Shown here piece after piece: positions 1 to 10,151 of a stretch of 64,000 nt of DNA. How positions within the stretch are numbered: the stretch's first letter is position 1; each line of letters starts with the position of its first letter. The notes beneath the pieces are model-generated. The model saw nothing but the letters and a program-made list of their open reading frames with translations. It did not search any database and was not told the origin of the DNA. This DNA comes from Lepidodermella squamata (lineage: Eukaryota; Gastrotricha). Position numbers and translations under genes: made by a program. The stretch lies in assembly GCA_047495785.1 (NCBI GenBank), contig JBLDXI010000012.1, positions 1,318,592 through 1,382,591 of the forward strand, read 5' to 3'.

Positions 1-1
1 C

Positions 2-9
2 TATATAAT
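2..9 (+). promoter_or_regulatory. TATA box of basic-protein gene copy 1
   Basis: TATATAAT lies 89 bases before the start codon at 91. The same motif followed by CTCGACG recurs at 21459 before copy 3, and TATATAAA recurs at 25648 before copy 4, so this is a conserved core promoter element of the family. Confidence 0.6.
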
Positions 10-90
10 CTCGACGAGATATAGAGAAGTAGCATCAATCCAATTCCATTCGAACTATTTATCCTCTCTTTCTCTTTCAAAACCAAAAAG

Positions 91-678
91 ATGCGTGCTG
101 TTTTCGCTCTTGCTGCTGTCGTTCTCTTGGCCCTCGGTAGAAATTTGAACACATAGCCTGGTTTAATAATCTCGCTAATTTTTCTAATACTTTCAGCTTT
201 CTCCGAAGCTGAGGCTGGCCGCGGAAATAAGGGCAAAAGTGTTTCGAAGAGCGTCTCCATCAGCGTGTCGTACAACCGGCAGCCGAAGAAGCACGCGATG
301 AAGAAGCGCCCGGCGAAGAAGGCCTTCGTCGCTGGGCGCAAGCACCGCCGTGCCTCGTTCTCCAAGTCCGTGTCCGCGTCGGTGTCGGCCCGCACGAACA
401 AGCACACCCGCAAGGTCTCCACCAAGAAGTTCATGCGCGTGCACAAGCGCGGATCCATGTCCGGCTCGTACTCGCGGTCGGGCTCCTTCGGCGGCTACAA
501 CAAGAAGCATGGCAACAAGCGCCACGGTGGCAAGAAGTTCGGCGGCAAGAAGTTTGGAGGCAAGAAGGGCGGCAAGCACGGCAAGGGTCGCAAGGGCAGC
601 AAGAGCGGCAGCTACTCGGCCTCCAACAACTTCTCCTACTCGGTTGCCGTCGAAACCGGTGCTGCTCCCGCTAAATAA
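91..678 (+). CDS. secreted Lys/Gly/Ser-rich basic protein, copy 1
   Basis: Two exons, 91-136 and 197-678, joined across a 60-nt GT-AG intron, give 175 aa. Exon 1 encodes the hydrophobic core of a signal peptide (MRAVFALAAVVLLAL); the likely cleavage is after ...SEAEA. The mature chain is almost free of acidic residues. It starts with SVS-type alternation (KSVSKSVSISVSY), continues with KK/RR-rich segments, and ends in GGKKFGGKK-type Gly-Lys repeats, then a neutral tail ending GAAPAK. No cysteines are seen. I do not recognise a family; composition fits a secreted structural, adhesive or polyanion-binding protein. Codons are strongly C/G-ending, unlike neighbouring genes, suggesting very high expression. 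Three paralogues are in the window (7.7, 21.5, 25.7 kb). AATAAA lies at 745. Function is unknown. Confidence 0.85.
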
Positions 679-707
679 AAACATTTCAGAAAGGTGTTGA
701 AATTACA

Positions 708-737
708 TTCTTCAATGATAATTTATTCCGAAGTCTA
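708..737 (+). promoter_or_regulatory. conserved 3'UTR block of basic-protein genes
   Basis: A 30-nt block beginning TTCTTCAATGATAATTTATT and ending CCGAAGTCTA lies 30 bases after the stop codon. The same block recurs after copy 3 (22158-22187) and copy 4 (26340-26369), shortly before AATAAA in copies 1 and 4. The surrounding UTR sequence is less conserved. It may be an RNA stability or processing element, or simply part of a recent duplication. Confidence 0.4.
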
Positions 738-848
738 AAATTGAAATAAAGTTGATACGATCTTTAATGGCCTTTATTTTGAGACAGCCAGCTCGTTTCT
801 AGCGACGAACTGGGTAATTTCTCTGATTTCCAATTGAAACGCGAATTA

Positions 849-866
849 TGAATATTCAAATCAGAT
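849..866 (+). promoter_or_regulatory. putative PSE of U6 gene 1
   Basis: TGAATATTCAAATCAGAT begins exactly 79 bases before the U6 RNA start. The same 18-mer begins 79 bases before the second U6 gene (26441), while much of the sequence between differs. Fixed spacing upstream of a pol III snRNA is what a proximal sequence element shows. Confidence 0.7.
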
Positions 867-927
867 CACTTGAAAATGTACTACAGCGCGGATTTCGTTT
901 AAATAGCTGGTCTGAGTCTTCGTTATT

Positions 928-944
928 GTCAATCTTCGGATTGG

Positions 945-983
<39 letters not shown>

Positions 984-1033
984 GGCCCCTGCGCAAGGAT
1001 GACACGCAAAATCGTGAAGCGTTCCATATTTTT
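928..1033 (+). ncRNA. U6 spliceosomal snRNA, copy 1
   Basis: The RNA opens with a 5' hairpin (GTCAATC-TTCG-GATTGGC). It is followed by the near-invariant metazoan U6 core: ATATACTAAAATTGGAAC, then ATACAGAGAAGATTAGCATG with the catalytic ACAGAGA box, then the AGC-triad helix and the internal stem-loop around ATGACACGC. It ends GTTCCATATTTTT with the pol III T-run. The only substantial departure is in the variable 5' stem. The sequence matches the second copy at 26520. Transcribed by RNA polymerase III; it forms the spliceosome active site with U2. Confidence 0.97.
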
Positions 1034-1198
1034 GAACAACTGAAAATCAGTAATTCAGCTTTCACTCGGCTATGTTAATTTATTCGAAAAACGATCTTCA
1101 TCGTATGAATCAAAGGGACATTTACCGCGAAAAGTATAGTAAAAATATCGGTTTTTGATAGGTAATTAATTGATCATTTCATAGCTGAACCGTTTTGG

Positions 1199-1741
1199 TC
1201 ACTTCAGTAGCACGGCGCCGAAAATGAAAGTAAGAATCGAAGCTGGCAAAAGGATGGTTTCAAGGCTCACTGAACTTGCGTGATTGCAATTATCTCTGAA
1301 AACAGAAATAGCTCTTTAAAACTTAATTATTGATACCGAAACGTACGCTAAATTGCAGCAGTATGTAATGATACGAATGCCTGACGTTGATTGCAATTCA
1401 CCCTCTGTTTTACAGCCATTCAAATGTTTGCAATATTAATTTAATAAATGTGACTCATACCTGTGCATTTAGCTGCACATCCTCTGCCCGAAGTCGAGCT
1501 GTTCCTTGTTATTTTCGTTGTTTTGTAACAAAAGGCGCCGATGCATTTGCTGGCAGTTGTCGGAACCTCGAACTCGGAATTTGAAATTTCTTCGTGTGCC
1601 AAGCAGTTAAGTGGCGTAAATACTGAAAATTATTGTAAGGTATAACAAATTTGTTGAAATATCCAAAATATTACCCGCCGCTTGAGCAACGCAGCAAAAC
1701 AAGCCAACCAGAATGGCGACGGAAGACCAAGACATTTGCAT
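1199..1741 (-). CDS. Ly6/three-finger GPI-type protein, most diverged copy
   Basis: Four exons on the minus strand (1741-1675, 1622-1461, 1404-1347, 1295-1199), phases 1-1-2, give 127 aa with all junctions in frame. Exon 1 is a signal peptide (MQMSWSSVAILVGLFCCV). Exon 2 has the first finger cysteines (LNCLAHEE, KCIGAFCYK) and GRGCAAKC. Exon 3 brings TYCCN. Exon 4 begins DNCN, the family's hallmark end, then a hydrophobic C-terminus with no further polar tail, as expected for a GPI-anchor signal. The layout matches Ly6/uPAR proteins, which act at the cell surface. Two closer paralogues lie at 4.3 and 6.0 kb with the same exon boundaries. The ligand is unknown. Confidence 0.8.
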
Positions 1742-4332
1742 GTCGATGTAATTGTATTTAAACCTTGGGAGAAAGGCGAAAAATAAATGGAACTTGGAAG
1801 TTGTCGAAACTTTGGATTTTAATTAAATTTTAATTTAAAATATGGTTGATTTTTTTGCGCTGCTGTTCCTAGTCTAAATTTCTCGAGAGAAAACTCGAAG
1901 GTATTCGAAGCTAGAATTTAAACGTGGGCATGTTCTTAGGCGGCTTATTCGCATTTAAGGCGATCATTTGCTCGAAAAGCGCATTTAATTCACGTCACGC
2001 GGCTTTTAAAAGTGTTATTATTACTGCTGTTATAGCGCCCAGCTACAAAGAATCGGCACTGAACCGAAATTTGTCAGTTGTAAATTTACAAACACCGAGA
2101 ACGATTTGGTTTACCGAACTGACGCGATTTACCAAATTTCAATTCGAAAAAAATGCGGGATGAAAAATGTTAGACAACGAATTGTTCATGGCGACGTTTG
2201 TTGTGCATTCAGCTGCGTATCCAAGCATGTAATCCAAAAACAGTAGTGGGCGAGAGCATCAATAGCTGCTGATGCGACATAAATAAGGTTACAAATAATT
2301 TCTCTCGTCACAAATTAGCTGTAATCCGTACGAAAAAGTTGACACATTCGGACTGCGGGTGCGCATTAATCCGTGCTTGATTTTATTGTTGCCCTGTCTC
2401 CTTCTCCACGCGCATCTATTAGATCGCTCAGGTCACTGCCATCTTGCTATCTCGCCACCATCTTTATGATTCTGTCACCTGCAACCCACGAAAAAGCTCT
2501 TAATCCCCGTTCTGTTGGCGTCTGTTGTATTTGTTGTTCATGAACAACTAACAGCAAGGCCTTGAGGCAAAAGGCCTGATGGGCAATTTTTCATTTTTCA
2601 CTATAGTTGTTTGTATAACGACGGGGAATACTTTGTTACTGTTAATTCCAGCGCCTTGTTACACTTGCCGTAACGGCTAAAGATGAAGCTAATTTCGAGT
2701 TATCACTATAATATATTTGTTTTTCTATCGGGTACCGTAAATATTGGACACGCTAAATTGAGACACTGAGCTTTGGCCCTGAATATCCATTTGTGCAAAA
2801 CCGATAAAAATTGGCAAAAAGTTCGCCCCTTGGGCTTTCTATCGGTACCAAATTTACCAATACTTTCTTATACCATCGATTGTTGAAAAATCACCGAAGC
2901 TTGATCAGGTGTTTTGGGACTCCACTTGCCAAATGCTCACCTGTGAACGGCTTGGGAGTAATAGATCCTATAGTCTCCTATAGTCCCATAGTCCCATAGT
3001 CCTATAGACTATTAGTCCCAAGGTGAATAAACTGTTAGGCTGAAAATTGTTTCGCACAAATTCGCACAAAAGTTTTGAGACAGGTGACATTGAACTTAGC
3101 CTCTTTTCGTAGTTTCTGGTCATTTTTATTTCCCCATAATTAACCTGCCGATCCAGATTCCTCGGACGTAGTTTTGGCAATTTTCTATTCATTTTTTCGG
3201 ACTAAAAAATATAAAAAAACGTGCTTTGTCCCGAGTTAAGATCCATTGCGGTTCACTATTCGACGAGGTCTAACGTGTAGTTGATTAGCCTGGTCGCATG
3301 AACGATCTTTGAAGCAATTATAATTTCGAGTTTATAGTTGTCAAACTCAGATCAAGAAACGATAAATTCAAAAGGCAGATAAAAAATCAGGCAGATCTAT
3401 AAAAAGCGAACTTTCTCTTGAACTTCATGTACCCACAGCTCTTGATCTTCGATAGCTGAATTTTTGAATTTGAAAAAACTCGAAGGTGTCATTCAAAAGC
3501 CAAGCGTCGAGATGAGCCAACAGCTTGGTCTCACGGTACTATACAAGGTACTATACTACATAGGAACCGAACTCGATCAGCTAAAATTGCCAATATAGTA
3601 AATGTCAAACGAAATGTAATTTTTATGTTCGATGAAAATCTGGCTCGAAAAGCAGGTAAAACAATGACAGTGAAATACCGAGGATAAATGACGTGTCAAA
3701 ATCACGGATCTGTTTATGAATTTATCTGAAGGTTTCGAATATCGATACTCAAACTTCGACCATTGCCTGTGTTCGATTGGAACGTTGAGGTGCGTTTTAA
3801 TCCGCGACCCTCGCCAACTCACGTGAGAAAATTCTCAGCAAATTGAAATTGTGGCTAAAAAAGGCTATAAAAGTCCCAACAAACACTACGATAAATCAGT
3901 AATACCTATATCCAAATTGACGTATTATAGCCGAAAAGTGTAAACTGTTCTAATAATATGCATAAGAGTTTTACATCCCCGAAACCTAATGGCCCTAGAC
4001 GAATACGATTTGAGCATCTCCCTGCGTTCCAAACCTTCCTTCCCTTTCTCCACAACTTCCCAGAACATAATTTGAAAAATGTGACGGAACAATTGGCTTC
4101 GGAACATTTCAAGTCAGATGTCATCAAGTCACATTTTTTGTCACCCGATATTCACACCCGATTTTATTCGAGTATTCGGGTGAGCTAAATATTTTCCGAA
4201 CTCTAGCCACAAAATAATCCTTATTTCATCAATTATTTAGTGTCACAGTAAGTCTTTCAATTTTGAAATCCAACGGCTACCAGTTGCCTTGACAACACAC
4301 TGCTGGTTGGGAATCGTAGGCCAGGCCGAGTT
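1742..4332. other. intergenic, no supported gene
   Basis: AT-rich sequence with only short, unconserved open frames. It holds a short CCATAGT/CCTATAGT satellite (2965-3020). A tip-like sequence near 2731 (TACCGTAAATATTGGACACG) resembles transposon-tip sequence at 12832. The last 200 bases before the 4.3-kb Ly6 gene are partly repeated at 5790-5930, before the 6-kb gene, so the Ly6 duplication included 3' flank. Confidence 0.5.
2965..3020. repeat. short tandem repeat (CCCATAGT/CCTATAGT)
   Basis: Imperfect tandem units of about 8 bases (CCTATAGT, CCCATAGT, CCCATAGT, CCTATAGA) run through this stretch. Simple sequence; no function seen. Confidence 0.7.
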
Positions 4333-4890
4333 TTAGTTCATTCCTATTGCCACTAAAACCAACAGGACAAGGGCCAAAAGTCCAGGCATGACTTTCGGCA
4401 AGCTTCCAGTATTGCAAAGATCTCTACGGACAACAGGTAAAATAGCCAACCGAGAAAATATCAATGACCATTAGCAAACATACGGCCACATGCAGCAATA
4501 AGTTGATATTCTGGTTTTTGACGTTGCCAAAAGTTCACCCTCTATGGATAGATTCTGTTGAATATAACAAGAAAAAAACCAAAATTCGGCGAACCGGTGC
4601 ATTTAGCCGCACATCCTCGCGCAGTAAACGAGCCATTTTTGGTTGTTCGTGTACTTTTGAAGCAGAAAGATCCATAGCATCGATCATTCGGTGTTGGCAG
4701 TGTCAGTTCCGAGTCAGCAGTCTCGTCGTGGGATATGCATTTTAGCGGGTTAAATCCTAAATCTATGCCGCAATATCGCAATTGCCAATCAATGCATCGC
4801 GAAAAACAATTAATTCTTACCCGCAGCTGAAGCAAAACAGAAGCAGTAAGCAGCAACAATTACCAGCGAGACAAAATACGGGTTAAACAT
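4333..4890 (-). CDS. Ly6/three-finger GPI-type protein, copy 2
   Basis: Four minus-strand exons (4890-4821, 4762-4595, 4541-4484, 4423-4333) encode 128 aa. Signal peptide MFNPYFVSLVIVAAYCFCF; finger cysteines in LKCISHDE, RCYGSFCFK and ARGCAAKC; then TYCCMWPDLCN spans the exon 3/4 junction, the CC-x-x-D-x-C-N signature of the three-finger fold. A hydrophobic tail (GLLALVLLVLVAIGMN) ends the protein, typical of GPI attachment. Introns are 43-60 nt. It is a close paralogue of the gene at 6.0 kb, including 3' flank. Expected to be a membrane-tethered extracellular modulator; the partner is not deducible. The start was chosen as the only ATG that gives a signal peptide. Confidence 0.85.
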
Positions 4891-5067
4891 TTTCGTACAA
4901 AAATATTTTATTATATTGAAAAGTTGCGTTCATCAAAACTGTGCACTTGCGCTGATTTCTTTCGATTTTAAGCAAGAACAGCCCACGTAATTCGTGATTA
5001 ATTTTAAAAATTTAGTGAATTCCAAAACAATCACCTTCTTCAATAGAAACACTCCTCACGTCTGCGC

Positions 5068-5277
5068 GTCCAAAATGCGTACAAAAATAAATGCCTTATT
5101 ATTTTTGCAGAAAAAGTTCTAGCGTAAAATGTTAATCTTTGTACGCGTTTTGGACGGCTGCAGGTGCGAGGAGCGTTACCTACTATTCCTGTCCAAAATG
5201 GGTACAAGGATTAAAATCTTACGCAAGAACTTTTTCTGCAGTATTTATTTTTGTACGCTTTCTGGACACGGCGCATG
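5068..5277. mobile_element. foldback MITE pair
   Basis: Two units, 5068-5155 and 5191-5277, each begin GTCCAAAATGSGTACAA and end TTGTACGCNTTNTGGAC, so each has terminal inverted repeats, and the two units are also inverted relative to each other around TTTTTGCAGAAAAAGTTCT. No coding capacity. Non-autonomous foldback element. Confidence 0.7.
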
Positions 5278-6008
5278 CGTGTTTCTATTCCAACGCCTAA
5301 ACCTAACGTCTGCAGCCGTCCAAATAACAAGCATCTAGGTACATGTCTAATGAGAAATTTGTAAAAACTTCATTTAATTTTACAGCCAAAGGCGTGTATA
5401 TGACTTGTCAAATGCATGATAGGTACAAAATATTAGCGATGAAATTGAAATAGGTAATAATAGCACTAGTATTAAATAAAATTAATTAATTAGGTATAAT
5501 TACTTAATTAATTAATTTAAGACTGCACCACAGAAATCTTTCATACCTTAATTGGTACGCAATTGTAATCTTTCATGCATATTTTCTAATGAAGTTCGAG
5601 CTGGAAACATTAAGGAAAAGCCATATGACTAGATTTGGGTTTATATAAAGGTAACAATGGGGTCCAGAAATCATCGTAGTCAATTTTTCCGCTTGAAAAT
5701 AGTTATATTGTTGTAGTGCTAGGGCCTTGAAATCGAAATATGTGCCATCGCCTGGGTCGATCATTTGTCGTAATTTAAAAAATATGCCGAAACTTGGTTT
5801 CGGAACATTTCAGGTCAGATGCCATCAAAAGTCACATTTTAGGTCACCAATTTTATTCTCTTATTGCGAAAGCTAATAAAAGAACTGAAAAAATTTCAGA
5901 GCGTGAAAAAATAATCTAAAAATTTGAAATCCAATGGCTGCCAACTGCGTATGTAAGATCGACAACACGCTGGTCCTTGGGAATTAAGAGGCCAGGTTCA
6001 CTTAGGTC
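5278..6008. other. intergenic, AT-rich
   Basis: No gene seen. ATTAATTAATT-type low complexity around 5475-5520. From about 5790 the sequence resembles 4095-4260, marking 3' flank shared by the two Ly6 copies. Confidence 0.5.
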
Positions 6009-6538
6009 TTAGTTTATTGCTACAAAAACCAACACGAAAAATGTCTCCAAAAGTCCAGGAATGACTTTCGGCCAGCTGCCAACATTGCATAGATCTCTGT
6101 AAGGTAATAGTCAACTGGGAAAATATTAATGATTTAAAAACATACGACCAAATGCAGCAATAAGTTGATATTCTGGTGTTCACCGTTGACAGCAGTTCGC
6201 CCTCTATGAATAGAAAATTCTGTGAAATTTGACAAGAAAACCCCAAAAATTCGACGAACCGGTACATTTAGCTGCACATCCTCGCGAGGTGAACGAGCTA
6301 TTTTTGGTCGTCCGGGTACTTTTAAAGCAGTAAGCGCCATAGCACCGATCATTCGGCGTTGGGAGTTTCAGTTCAGAGTCAGCCGTTTCGTCGTGGGTTA
6401 TGCATTGTAGCGGGGTAAATACTATTGAAGTAAAATTGCCAATCGCTGCATCGAGAAATAACAATTCTTACCTGCAGCTGAGGTAAAACAGAAGCAGTAA
6501 GCCAGAACAACAAAAACTACCAGCGATACAGAATACAT
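6009..6538 (-). CDS. Ly6/three-finger GPI-type protein, copy 3
   Basis: Four minus-strand exons (6538-6472, 6421-6260, 6203-6146, 6096-6009) encode 124 aa. Signal peptide MYSVSLVVFVVLAYCFCF; mature domain with LQCITHDE, RCYGAYCFK, SRGCAAKC, TYCCIWSDLCN (across the last junction), then a hydrophobic GPI-type tail. Exon phases and intron positions equal those of the 1.2- and 4.3-kb paralogues. It is closest to the 4.3-kb gene, so it is a recent tandem duplicate. The reading through the third intron depends on a GTATGT donor, which restores the CC-x-x-DLCN motif. Confidence 0.85.
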
Positions 6539-7163
6539 TTTAGTAAAACAAATTGTGTTAAATTAAAATGTTAGGCGTTGCATATTGAGCGCATATTTGC
6601 ACCCGTTGTTATGATGTTTGTTCATTAAAAATGGGCTCTCGAGCTCTCGTTTCTTTCTACTTCAATCAAGAACAGCAACCCACGTAGTTCGTGTGATTAA
6701 TGTTGAAATGTTAGCGGGTTCCACAAAATGACCGTGAAAATTGTGAAAATAAATACTTGAATCACCTTTTTCTACTGTGTCCTAGAAAATAAGTTCGATT
6801 CGAATCGATTTCCAATTTTCTATTACCTGAAATGAATTTTAAAGTTCGAACTGAAATAAGGCACCTTTCAATGTCTTTGACCTAAAAAACGTAAAAACTA
6901 TGGTTCAATGATATAAGTCGATACGTCAACTGAAATCCCAATGGATCAATAGATTGCTTTTTCTGGGACTATTAGAAATCGCCTGCAATGAAGTAACGCT
7001 TAATGAAAAAATTGTCCTGCGAATTTTCTTGAAATTACGCAGAAAAACTTAATCGTGAATAATTTAGCCGCACAATTATAAAGAACCTAAACTAACCTCG
7101 TCACGCAATTAAATGCCGACAGACTAGGTACTTATATTTACGATCGCATTACAAATCCGAGAA
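6539..7163. other. intergenic between Ly6 copy 3 and Cys-loop receptor
   Basis: About 625 bases of AT-rich sequence shared by two divergent genes, so it must hold both promoters. I see no clear TATA or other recognisable site and no open frame worth reporting. Confidence 0.4.
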
Positions 7164-9886
7164 ATGATTTTGCTTATTATTTCTCTGATAGTAAAAACTA
7201 ATGCTCAACAGTTTGCGACAAACTCGAGTTCCTTGACTGACAACTGGTGGGATGACATCGTTCCTAAGCCATTGTCGCAAGCTATTTCGCCAAGTTCAGC
7301 CTCTTGCCGGAATGTCTCAGTTAACGAGTATATTATAGCAAGGGATGTGTTCGGTAAGCACGAAACCTGGGTCAGGCCGCTGCTGAAAAGCAACAAGCCG
7401 ATCAATATCGAAATCAGACTGGTTCTATCCTCAATCAACGACGTGGTTTGTTGAGATTTTCCTTCTTCAAACATAATCACAGTTGAGACTGACTTCAGCA
7501 CGTAGTATCAGAGTACTAGGCCTATTCAAAAGGTCCATCAAAAATGTTATAAGATTGCGCGACCAAACATTGAGTCATTCTGCGAATTTGTAAGAAACGA
7601 CGTAAATTCCAATTATTCGCAAATTTATTTCTAAATAAATAAGGGCCCATTGATCATCGGCGGGTCATCATTATGTCACGTCAAGGGTTTTGATTTCATT
7701 CATGGGCAGCACCGGTCTCGACAGCGACGGAGTATGAGAAATTGTTGGAGGCCGAGTAGCTGCTGCTCTTGCTGCCCTTGCGACCCTTGCCGTGCTTGCC
7801 ACCGTGCTTCTTGCCGCCAAACTTCTTGCCACCGAATTTCTTGCCGCCCTTCTTGTCGTAGCCGCCGAAGGAGCCCGAGCGCGAGTACGAGTCGGACATG
7901 GATCCGCGCTGGTGCACGCGCATGAACTTCTTGGTGGAGACCTTGCGGGTGTGCTTGTTCGTGCGGGCCGACACCGACGCGGACACGGACTTGGAGAACG
8001 AGGCACGGCGGTGCTTGCGCCCAGCGACGAAGGCCTTCTTGGCCGGGCGCTTCTTCATAGCGTGCTTCTTCGGCTGCCGGTTGTACGACACGCTGATCGA
8101 GACGCTCTTCGAAACACTTTTGCCCTTGTTACCACGGCCAGCCTCGGCTTCGGAGATGGCTAAAAATTGAATAGTTGTATGCATCAATTAAAAGAAATAT
8201 CAAAATATACCAATAGCCATGAGAACCACTGCAGCTATGATGAAAACAGCGCGCATGTTTTAGGGAAATTCTGGTATTAGAAATGAGTTGAAAAATCAAG
8301 AAAATAGATCTGCTGTTCTAAGCCTAAAATCGAATCGACTTTATACCGTGGAAAAATCTAGTTTCAGCCTATTTTTCAATTTAATTCACACTCGTGATGG
8401 GGTTTACAAATTAGCGTTTGATCGAGTCCGGCAATAATGGATCAGTAATAGGCTTCAATATTATATGGCATGGATGATGATTTTTCGGAAAGAAATTGAA
8501 AATTTTGAGATTAAAGGCTGATTTTATTTGAGATTGAAAAAATTAAAAAAATGTAATGTAGGCGCTTCTTAATTTTCAGGTATAACCATTCTCTTTATTT
8601 CAAAAGCAATTTTTTCTGTTTTTTTTTCCAAAGATCGAGCGGGAAAAGTCGTTGAAGCTCTCTGGCTATCTGCTTTTTGTGAGAAATTTTACATATAATT
8701 TTGATTTTGTATCTAAGCATCCCGATTTCATGTTTAGTACTGGTTCGACGAATTTCATTCATGGAACAAGACTTTCCCTCACGCTTGCGTCCCCAGCGTA
8801 ACTCTTCCTCATGACAAGATTTGGATACCAGAAATAGCCATGATCAACTCGGAGCAGCACTACGAGCTGCTGTTGATGTATGGCGAAGAAAAGGTGCGAG
8901 TTTCCAGCAACGGCTACGTCTCCTACCGGCCAGGCGGAACCTTCCGAGCCTTCTGCGATTTCGACCTCCGGCTTTTCCCATTCGACTCGCAAAACTGCAC
9001 GTTGATTCTCGAAAGTTGGCGATACACGATCGAATTTCAAATTTTCCACTTTGGCGACACAATTCAACAAAGATGGTGGATAGAAAATGAGCAGTGGCAG
9101 TTGACTGGAACTGCCCAGCGTTCAAAACGGGTTCAATACGTAATTCCAACTAATACCTTTTCAAGGGTCGAGTTCGATCTGACAATCAAGCGGAAAATCG
9201 GATACTACTTGATCAACGTCATAGTCCCATCTTTGATCATTTCCCTAGCTGAGGTTGCGACCTTCACCGCCGAAGTGAACGATAGCGAGAAGTTGGAGCT
9301 GTCTTTCACCTGTCTACTGGCTTATGGCGTTTTCCAACTTATGATAATCGACGACATACCTCGGTCTTCAGATCGAATTCCTTTGCTTTGCTACTACATC
9401 GATTTGTCAATGCTTTACATTTGTCTGGCGATGTTAGGCGAGGGTGTTGTCTTCGTTTGTTATCGAAAAAGCCGCGATCAACGCCGTCAACAGAAAGTGC
9501 CGGAGTGGCTGTACCGGGGTGCTGAGGTGATTGCGCCGGTTTTCAGGGTCAAAAAGCCGCGGAAACCTCTGATCAGCGACGAAACAGGGCCGGATTACAA
9601 CGCAATGTTGACTGGAACTTATTTCTCTTTATACCACAAGGAGGGCGAATTATTCGGCCTAAATCAGGACAAAGATGATACGAATGGCGGGAGGAAGCTC
9701 TTTGCCAGTGAACAGGCAGAAAGAGATCAGAAAAGGGCCATGGAGATCTATCGAATTCATCGATGGGAATTTATAGCAGATGTAATGGATCGATTTGTTC
9801 TTGTGTCTTACATTTTTTTTATCGCAGCGACTCCAGTTTTCTTGTTCTATATAGTGCCCAATTATAGTGATCTATTCTACTCCTGA
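7164..9886 (+). CDS. nicotinic-type Cys-loop receptor subunit
   Basis: Three exons, 7164-7445, 8634-8678 (45 nt) and 8738-9886, give 491 aa, all in phase 0. Signal peptide MILLIISLIVKTNA. Exon 3 starts YWFDEFHSWNKTFP. The Cys-loop is CDFDLRLFPFDSQNC with the family's 13-residue spacing. M1 is in YYLINVIVPSLIISLAE. M2 begins SEKLELSFTCLLAYGVF, with Glu just before M2 as in cation channels. M3 follows, then a cytoplasmic loop of about 130 residues, and M4 near the C-terminus. No vicinal Cys pair is seen in loop C, so it is a non-alpha or diverged subunit; the ligand cannot be told. Intron 1 (1188 nt) contains another gene on the opposite strand. Two related receptors lie at 39-43 kb with the same 45-nt exon. 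Confidence 0.88.
7696..8256 (-). CDS. secreted Lys/Gly/Ser-rich basic protein, copy 2 (nested)
   Basis: Minus-strand exons 8256-8211 and 8159-7696 with a 51-nt intron give 169 aa. Signal peptide MRAVFIIAAVVLMAI, then the family chain with SVSISVSYNRQ, KK/RR blocks and GGKKFGGKKHGG repeats. It differs from the other three copies at the C-terminus (ends ETGAAHE instead of ETGAAPAK), has a more diverged signal peptide, and has its own 3' sequence. It lies entirely inside intron 1 of the Cys-loop receptor on the opposite strand. The nucleotide sequence of exon 2 remains very close to the other copies despite its isolated position. Role unknown, as for copy 1. Confidence 0.85.
8340..8345 (-). promoter_or_regulatory. 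TATA box of basic-protein gene copy 2
   Basis: Minus-strand TATAAA (in CGGTATAAAGT) lies about 85 bases before the start codon, the same position as in the other copies. Confidence 0.55.
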
Positions 9887-10034
9887 ATAAAATATAATAA
9901 AGGTGTTTTTCAAAATTGAGTGGCAAGTGAAACGCGGCGTAGTTTTGACACGCGCCGAGATGTTCTTTCCTGTGTTGAAAAATGAAGCAGTGTGACACGA
10001 AAATTAAAATCGCGTGCCGTCAAAACAGTTCGAC

Positions 10035-10042
10035 TATAAAAT
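10035..10042 (+). promoter_or_regulatory. TATA box of sHSP copy 1
   Basis: TATAAAAT lies 117 bases before the start codon, about 30 bases before a 5'UTR that is nearly identical in both sHSP copies (starts TTTAAATCATCACCTGC). No convincing heat-shock element (alternating nGAAn) was seen by eye upstream. Confidence 0.6.
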
Positions 10043-10151
10043 AGGGCCGATATTCTACGTTTAAATCATCACCTGCTTTTGCAATTTAAAGCTCACAGCA
10101 ATCTTCTCGCTTTCATTTTCGTTCGTGTTTTGATTATCCTCAAACTCTAAA

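Noticed and set aside
193-684. Antisense open frames over the basic-protein exons (all four copies)
   Set aside because: Shadows of the repetitive Lys/Gly/Ser codons; no start, splice or homology support.
2811-4188. Short open frames between 2.8 and 4.2 kb
   Set aside because: AT-rich, no signal peptide, motif, splice support or paralogue.
9887-10034. Heat-shock elements upstream of sHSP copy 1
   Set aside because: No run of three alternating nGAAn units could be found by eye; only weak partial matches.
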